A stretch of 64,000 nucleotides of DNA from Lactuca virosa (Eukaryota; Streptophyta; Magnoliopsida; Asterales; Asteraceae): NCBI GenBank assembly GCA_928212115.1, contig CAKMRJ010005523.1, positions 146,932,353-146,996,352 of the forward strand, written 5' to 3'. Shown piece by piece: positions 56,822-64,000 of this stretch. The notes beneath the pieces are model-generated. The model saw only the letters and a list, made by a program, of their open reading frames with translations, did no database searches and was not told the DNA's origin. The position numbers and the translations under genes were made by a program. How positions within the stretch are numbered: the stretch's first letter is position 1; the number at the start of each line of letters is the position of its first letter.

Positions 56822-58012
56822 GTGTAACACCTGTTTTTCAAAACAAGTATTACTATGTAAAAATAGGCAGATATTAATGGAAGAAAGTGATAGTTCACTC
56901 GGATACGATTCTGTGGATATAAAATTTATCGAAATCGGAGTCTGTATAAGAAAATTATGGCCGTTTAAATTTGAGATAATAGTGCGTTGCTATTCTAAAG
57001 AAGTCAACAAAAGTCAAAGTCAAACAGTCAATAGCGTCTCTTCGCAGCACAGCCCAGTCATCATTGCAACGAGGATATGAAGTGAGTCATCAAGGTATGT
57101 GGTGATCATACGAGACATGTGGTAATATTTAAGACACGCATCAAACTCGCAAAGTAATGCGTAATCATGGCACGACCACATGCTTGTCATGACATGGCGG
57201 CCAGACATATATATAGTTTTTTATGTGTGTGTGTGTCGTTTGTTTTTTTAGCACATGCAGTCGGGGGGGGGGGGGGGGGGGAGGGGGGCTCCAGAGGTGT
57301 TTCTAGAGACTTATAACTGAAGAGTTATACTAGTGTACGAAGGTATGATGGTTAAGCCACGAGATTAGCCAGTGTACTTTTATCTTGTTATTACATAATT
57401 ATATTTGCATAGTATTTTGTAATAGCTTATTAGACCCCGAGTGTGCTACGTGATCTCTTAATATTGTGCTATTATGAACCCAATGATTAGTTAAATGTTA
57501 ATCTGAATGATAAGGGTTATATACCCTAGTTTATCGAGATTGTTGATTGGGTTAACGACTTACGGGGGTTAAGTCGTTAAATAATTGTATTTGGAAACTT
57601 AACTAGTTTGGTGACAAATGGTTACCGATCCTAGATAGTGATCATGTAATTGATCACGGTGGTTGATATATTGATGAGTTTAGACAAGTTCTAATGAACT
57701 TGATATATTGTCCAAATAGGTCTGAACAAGTGATGAAATAGGAAAGCAGCGCAAGGCTGGAGGCCATAATGATAGTTAGTCTTCACTAACTAACCAGGTG
57801 GGTAAACACATTTATTTTCAAAATATATGTTTATTATTGTATTGCGTTAATCTCGTGATAAATACAATAACCTATAAGGTTGGGAATGGTTGAGAGTTGT
57901 GGCGAATTGGTATGATTAACATTATAATAGGTTATTGTTATGTGAAATAATGAGATGGTTGAGTTGCAATATAAATAAGTTATATAGATTAAATATTTGA
58001 TCTAGTTGTGTT
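56822..58012 (+). mobile_element. gypsy-type LTR fragment
   Basis: It begins TGTAACACCTG, and carries a TATATATA tract (about 57208), a GT run, a G homopolymer (57263-57281) and leader-like sequence with AACTAACCAGGTGGGTAAAC. It is joined at 58013 to a copia LTR start. No target duplication and no coding sequence. Confidence 0.5.
57263..57281 (+). repeat. G homopolymer (19 G)
   Basis: An uninterrupted G run, followed by AGGGGGGC, is a candidate G-quadruplex on the plus strand. Its exact length is error-prone in any assembly. Confidence 0.8.
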
Positions 58013-58485
58013 TGTTGGATTAGGTGTCTAAGCCAATAACTAAATAATCTTGAATTATTAGAAAAGTCCTTTTGAGTTGCCCTCAAACCTAGTAATAGAC
58101 CGTAATGCTTTTTGGAGAGAGAGACTAATTTATTAATTTATTATATGATTAATAAATTAATTAGAAATCAAATAAATAATTTATTAATATATTATGAGAA
58201 TAATATATTAATTAGAAATAATATTATTTAATTAAGAATTAATAAAAAATTAATTGAAATTAGTTTTGAGATTAATTGGATTAATTAAAAATGGAAGGAC
58301 TAAAGATGATAATGTTTAAAAGTTGAACATTGACAAATTCTATAACCTCCCTAGGAGGGGGGACAAAATTCTAGATGGTTATATGGTTTCTAGAGCTTTT
58401 TTTTAGGCTCTAAGGAAACTTGGATGCCTTAGGGGGAAAGCAAAAGGGATAAAGTTTATCCAAGGAAACTTGCCTAAAACAACAT
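58013..58485 (+). mobile_element. diverged copia LTR fragment
   Basis: TGTTGGATTAGGTGTCTAAG and CCTTTTGAGTTGCC match the beginning of the Copia-A and Copia-B LTRs. Similarity fades after about 58485. No internal region follows. Confidence 0.7.
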
Positions 58486-59081
58486 AAAACTTATTCTAAA
58501 AATTTCACCCTGTCAAAGTGATTGTTATCAAGTCGATTGCAAAATAAGATCAACATATAGATGAGAAATATCTAAATCATTATGGTCTAAAATTTAAATA
58601 TTCTCATAAACATAGAGAAAAGCTTAAACTATCTACATATTTGGAAAATTTCCAAATTCTGTTGGAAGATAACCATATAAATTATTGTTGTCCAGAAGCC
58701 TAAAAATTAATAGAGCATAGAAAAGTTAGAAAGAAAAATATAGAGAGAAATGAAGTGATCAAGGTCCCTTTTGTTAGGAAGGACACATAATCACTGCACT
58801 ACCTAGATTTTGAACCCCCACACTCCACCCGCCCTTATACCTGGCTACTAAAGCATGAGCTCCCATGTGATGCACACCAAAAATAGGCAACTGGTAAATA
58901 ACAACAATTTTGTGAGCTTTTTAAGTACCAATTACAATTAAATCATGAAAATGCATTATAACGGATAAATATGGATTGACAGCTCAAGAAAGTTTTAAAA
59001 GATGGAAGAATTACCTTATAAGTGCATTGCTAATTTTACTAATTTTCACATAGTGCATCACATAAGCAGTAAGCTCATAAT

Positions 59082-59144
<63 letters not shown>

Positions 59145-59425
59145 GCTCATTTAAGCCTACAATTGGATTCCAAGACACATACCACATACCTATAAAATGT
59201 ATTAAACTATATGAGATCATTAACTATATACTTATAAATGTTGATGAAACAAAAACAAACTCATATTAACTTAATGAAGGTACCTTGTTATTTTAAGGTA
59301 TATATGGAATAAAATTAAACTGAGACTACCATTAACATAAATATTGTGATAATAGGAAGTACATCCAACAACAATGTTATAAATGTAGCAATGTCTATGG
59401 CCTGATAAAAAATGGTGGAAAACAT
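58486..59425. other. unassigned region with (AT)n tract
   Basis: There is no coding sequence that I can support. An AT dinucleotide run lies at 59085-59141, and the ORF spanning it is an artefact of the run. CACTCCACCCGCCC near 58826 is the only GC-rich patch. Confidence 0.5.
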
Positions 59426-62400
59426 TGTAACGACCCAAAATTTCAAATAAAAATTTCACTTTTAATTTACCAAAACATTTCCATAAAATATGAAGTCTTA
59501 ATGACAATTGTATCTGTCACAACTAGCAATTTAGGGCTAGGATTTCTATTTCGGTACAAGATAATTTCTTTGTGTAATCTTGTAACCCTACTCTTGGTGT
59601 GAACCAAACTTCAATACTATACAAGTTTATACATCCAACATTGTGTTTCAAGTCGAAACTTTCTCGTGTAAGCCCAAAATCAACCCAATAAGCTATGTTC
59701 ACTCAATATTGGGGCTTAACTCAAGCCTTCTCACCCCAAACCTTTTAATGGACCAAGACCTTCTTATTGGGCCCTTTTTGGGCCAAAAGCCCTAGTTAAC
59801 CTTCTTATGGGCCGAGAACCCATATTTGGGCCGGAAAATTCTTAATTAACATAGTTTTGGGCCGTAAGACCCTTATTGGGCCTTATTGGGCCGTGAAGAA
59901 TTATTTAAAAGCTTAACGGGCCAAATACCTCCATTAGGAATAATTTTAGGCCGAAAACTCTTTCACCAAATCTCTTTGGGCTGAAAACCTATATATGGGC
60001 CTTAATAGGTCAAAAATTCTTATTGGACCCATGTATTCTCGAAATTGCCTTCAAGCCCAAGAACTTTTTTTCCCTCCTTAGGGCTGATCGGATTTTTAAT
60101 AAAAAAAAGAAAGCAAATGAGAGGAGGTTTGACTTTGGTGTGCCACCTCAAATTTGCAAACCATACATCTATGCTATTATCTAGCATGTAACTAGGAATG
60201 GAAATGTATCCAACATATATCAAGGAAGGATCTCCCCTCTCCTCCCCTCTCATCGGCCGCAACTCCCCTCCCCCCCATTATCCCTCTTCACTCTTCATTT
60301 CAAACACACATAATCCTCTCATATCTCTATCTCTAAAACTCAAAGAAATCCTTTCCTTCCTTCTCTAAAAATCATGTGAAGTATGTGTGCTTCAAAGGTT
60401 TTCTCTTCCAAAGATCATAAACTTGGTAAGTTTATATAACATTCAAGTGGTTTTATTTCCAAATTTCTCTAAGATCAATTCTCAAACAACATCATTTTCG
60501 TGTTTATGCTCCTAGAACTACCTCAACTTCGAAAACCTATTCAAGGGAGCACTCTAGGCCGAAAACCACCTTCACTTTCCTCCTCAAACCGAAAAATCCC
60601 CCAAGGTGAGCTTCATACCCCTTGTTTTTGATTTTTTCCTTCTTGGGAGGGGGGGGGGGGAAATACAAGTCAAAGTCTTGTGTAAATCTTTGTATATTTG
60701 TTTGTATGTGCATGTGCTGTATGATATGTGTGTTAAATGTTGTGAAATCCATGATAAGAGTCCAAGAACTCGAGATTTTTGGTTAAATCTCAAGATGTTG
60801 GACTTTGTCAACATAATATGTTGTTAAACATGAAAACTAGCTCCTAAATGAAACTTGTTTCACTTGATACATGGTAAATATAACAAAGATTCGTCCAAGA
60901 ATATGTTTTAAACAAATTTTTGGCATGAAAACATGAAGAATGATAAAATGTGGAAGTCTCACTAAAAATTAGACTATTTTCGGCCATAAAGGCAAGAATG
61001 GGCCATTTTTGAACATTTTGATAAACTTGAGCCTTTATTGAACATTTTAGTATAAAAGAGCCGAAAAATGGGCTTTTTAATAAACTTGGGCCAATTTTGA
61101 GCATCTTAGTAAAAATGGGCCGAAAATGGGCTTTTTAGTAAATATGGGCTATTTTTGAACACTTTTGTAAAAATGGGCTATTTTTGACAACTCTAGTAAA
61201 AATGGGTCATTTTCGACATTTTTGGTATTAATGGGCCATTATTGATATTTTGGATAATATTGGGCCATTTATGAACATTTTAGTATAAATGGGCCTCTTA
61301 TAACAATTTGGGTAAAAATTGGGCTTTATGTGACAATTATATTTTAATTGGGCCTTTAGTGACAATTTTAGTAAAAATTGGACCTTTCATGACAATATGG
61401 GTAACAATGGGTCATATTTGACAACAATAATAAGAATTTGATATTTTGACACTTTCGGTAAAAACGATTATATTTTTATCACCTATGGCTTGTAGTCGAA
61501 AATATACACTCGTAACATTATTTATAACGTTAAATAATGAAACTCAATATTCGCGTAAATTTCGTTAAGGCTCTTGTGAGGCACTCCTTCACTCGTACCT
61601 ACCTAGTGTACATAGTAAGCCCTATAGTTATAACCATAGTCTAATGTAGGGAGAGCGGGATATTGTGTATAGATCTATACGGGGTTGACACCCCCACACC
61701 TGAGCTGCTCGCTACAGCTAGACATGCCAGTCTAGTGTGATAATTATCTTTTGAAACCGACGCCTGAAGAATGTCATGACATGCACTCTCGTCATATTAG
61801 TATGGTTGTAACCTTACATAGAGAATAACAATATTATATTAAAAATTTACGCAATACATATACTCTACTCATGCTACGAAGTACGAAACCGTGCATCAAC
61901 TATTTTACATCTAATTTCACCACTAGGGTCTTAGGGTCTAAGACCACACTTTTTCATATAAAAGAAAATACAAAATTTTCTGGGAATCACTCTCTATACA
62001 TTTTTCAAACAAGATAAACAAAGGATACTCATGCATTTATACATGATTTGAAACGAGACTTACAAACTATTTTTACAAGAAAATATTGGATTTTCTCGAA
62101 GTCTACAAACTATTACAAAGTTTTTCTCACAAACATGCTTATGAACTCACCAACATTCTATATTGACGCTTTTCCAAATGACTTGTATTCTCAGGAACAC
62201 AATAAGCAGGTGGACAGCTAAGGAAATTTGGATATTTGTTGTATTTTTGAATTATCATACATTATGTTATTTTGGGATGTATCTCGTAAACAAATACAAT
62301 GTTGTAAACCATGTATGTAGATATCGTAATGTATAATGATGATGTTTGCTCTGTTTCATTTATATACAATTGTTATGATATTACAAGATGAAGTCACCCG

Positions 62401-62440
62401 CCCCCAGACGTTTCCGCCGTCCTGGTTCAGGGGTGTGACA
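59426..62440 (+). mobile_element. solo LTR of the same family as 38711-41805
   Basis: It starts TGTAACGACCC and ends CCGCCGTCC...GGGGTGTGACA, sharing the end and the GTGTATAGATCTATA block with the reverse-oriented solo LTR. It has GGGCC-rich repeats (59690-60000) and a roughly 40-bp repeat with AATGGGCCATTTTTGA (61000-61400). The flanks AACAT and GTTTC do not match, so a target duplication is not evident. Non-coding. Confidence 0.75.
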
Positions 62441-62697
62441 GTTTCAAAATCCATGACAACAAACATTTTATTCAACATATCAGAGTGTCCCCTAATATAA
62501 TGTCGGAGATTGCAGGTCGCGCCATCAAGCCTTGCTCTTGCCCTTGGGCTCAGAAGTACTTGAAACAATCAACAAACTGTAAGCTGATGGTTAGTGAGTT
62601 GCCTAAAGCATACCCCACACAATCCACATAATCACATAATCCATATTAGCTATATACGCTACATAAACCATATAAGCCATGCATACAACATATAAGT

Positions 62698-62962
62698 ATG
62701 TCGGGGAAACCCTCCCGGGTCTTACTCCGGGTGCCTTGGGAACCCCCGAGGTCTTAGCCCAAGGATGCCCTGGAAACCCTCCAGGGTCTTACTCCGGGTG
62801 CCTCAGGAACCCCCGAGGTCTTAGCCTAAAGATGACTTGGAAACCCTCCAAGGTCTTACACCCAAGTGCCTCGGGAACCCCCAGAGGTCTTTACTAAGGA
62901 GGCCTTGGAAACCCTCCAAGGTCTTACACCTAAGTGTCTCGGGAACCCCCCGAGGTCTTTCA
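62698..62962 (-). repeat. tandem repeat with GGAAACCCTCC and GGAACCCCCGAGGTCTTA
   Basis: Four copies of a roughly 65-70 bp unit are present. Array position matches the arrays of other LTRs here. Confidence 0.85.
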
Positions 62963-63251
62963 TGCAAGTATGACAAATAACTAGCATACCACGTATCACA
63001 TAACCAACTAGCATATCTCATAACAAATAATGGGTCGACCTTGATGCCTTAGACCCATTGGTATGGTGAGGAGACTCACCTCTCAAGAAATGATGAACTG
63101 ATAAGATAAGTCCCGACCCGCATCTCCAACTCAACTGCCTACAACCATCATGTGACTAACTTTGTCAAAATCCCGAAATACCAAAAATACCCTCAAGGTC
63201 AAACTTGGTCGACCACGGTCAATGTCAAGGTCAACATTCCATGTTGACCCA

Positions 63252-63422
63252 ACTCGTCGAGTGCATCTAGCAACTCGTCGAGTTCCTTCAGTGTTCAGAA
63301 AACCATGGAAAAACCCTAACCAACTCGCCGAGTTATCTTATCAACTCGCCGAGTTCACTCTGCATACGGAAAACGGGAAAACCCGACCCAACTCGTCGAG
63401 TTTCTAGGGCAACTCGTCGATT
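63252..63422. repeat. three motif pairs, all 21-bp spacing
   Basis: Pairs start at 63252/63273, 63323/63344 and 63391/63412. Centres within a pair are identical (T/T, C/C, T/T). Confidence 0.9.
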
Positions 63423-64000
63423 TTTCCATGTCTTAACGTTTTCAGCCCCTTCCAGCCGAATCCAAAGCCCCAAACTACAGATCCAGTCCCTTAGGACTGA
63501 AATACCACATAAAGTTGCAAACTTTACATGCATGCAAGGCCCCAAGAGGCTAAAACACTAAAACTAAGTTTAATACAAGGTTTAGGGCATGGAGAAGGGC
63601 CAAGACTAGTTAAAGTGGGACAACTTTATGTTCATGGGGGCCTAGAGGTGTCCAGATCTGAAACCATATCCTCATGACAGGTTCAAATCCGAGAATGACA
63701 CCATTATGCACCAAAAATGATCAAATACTTTCATAAGAGGAGATCTAAGCAAATAAAGGTCAAGGTTGCAACTTTATACCTCAAGATGGTTGCCAAGACA
63801 GAGTAGATGTCGGATCTACTGCTTCTCTCTTTACTCCAACCTCCTCAAGCTCCAAATTCCTTCACAACCACACCAAAATCACTCTCCAAAGCTCTGACAC
63901 ACACTCAAGAAGGTATAAGGCTCGAACTAGGGTTTCTCTGGGCTATAAGGACGATGAAGGAGGCCACAAATGAGCCATAAGTTCTTTATATAGGGTACAA

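Larger units (their letters stand above)
62434..64000 (-). mobile_element. partial gypsy-type LTR, reverse orientation, cut by window end
   Basis: Read on the minus strand it has the layout of the Gypsy-1 and Gypsy-2 LTRs: a TATA-like CTATATAAAG near the window end, leader sequence, paired motifs (63252-63422), a GC-rich tandem array (62698-62962) and a U5-like end, GAAACTGTCACA, at 62434. Its last 7 bp (TGTGACA on top) coincide with the end of the neighbouring plus-strand LTR. Confidence 0.7.

Noticed and set aside
59011..59220. ORF of 69 codons rich in Ile-Tyr
   Set aside because: It is produced by reading through the AT dinucleotide run.
59426..62440. Target-site duplication for the LTR at 59426
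   Set aside because: The flanks AACAT and GTTTC do not match, so I do not claim a clean solo-LTR insertion.
814..63422. The ACTCGNCGAGT pairs as simple transcription terminators or CRISPR-like repeats
   Set aside because: Plant nuclear elements do not use hairpin terminators of the bacterial kind. The intervals are neither spacer-length nor unique in the CRISPR sense, and the motif is far shorter than a CRISPR repeat.

Overview
This window is plant nuclear DNA, most likely from a composite (Asteraceae), with Lactuca (lettuce) as the best guess. The reasons are U2-type introns, two ordinary plant genes, and long Ty3/gypsy and Ty1/copia elements whose LTRs carry many ACTCGNCGAGT motifs, which I associate with lettuce repeats. 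The species call is an inference from memory. No tRNA, rRNA, CRISPR array or bacterial-style operon was seen.

Layout. 1-4533: two LTR remnants meeting 3' end to 3' end. 4534-10649: an old plus-strand copia element (Copia-0), cut in its integrase by a 3.4-kb solo LTR (5995-9393, target duplication CAGGA) and ended by an LTR fragment (10650-11338). 11482-42239: one minus-strand copia element (Copia-A) expanded to about 31 kb by three insertions: a truncated gypsy element (Gypsy-1, 12450-16624), a complete gypsy element (Gypsy-2, 16715-34124, target duplication TTCCC), and a solo LTR inside its 5' LTR (38711-41805, duplication GCTGA). Gypsy-2 itself carries a young copia element (Copia-B, 24061-31894, duplication AATGT). 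The nest is three layers deep and its boundaries can be read to the base. 42240-43580 is an unassigned repeat.

44.4-53.6 kb is a small gene island. It holds a plus-strand QWRF-motif microtubule-associated protein (six coding exons, 610 codons, closest to QWRF1/QWRF2) and, converging on it, a minus-strand BTB-NPH3 protein of the NPY type (four coding exons, 607 codons). Small non-autonomous elements lie in and beside these genes. From 53.6 kb to the end come a nested foldback element, a Harbinger-like MITE, tandem repeats, LTR fragments, a solo LTR and another partial LTR.

Two observations deserve attention first. (1) The motif ACTCG-N-CGAGT, an inverted repeat with one central base, occurs in 21 pairs, 16 of them with a start-to-start spacing of exactly 21 bp. 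They lie in gypsy LTRs and also in copia leaders. Other elements here carry different palindromes with nearly the same spacing. (2) Gypsy-1 has a 71-nt GT-AG intron exactly between gag and protease. Its removal joins gag to pol in frame. Gypsy-2 keeps the same intron with a mutated donor. Together these suggest splice-controlled Gag versus Gag-Pol production.
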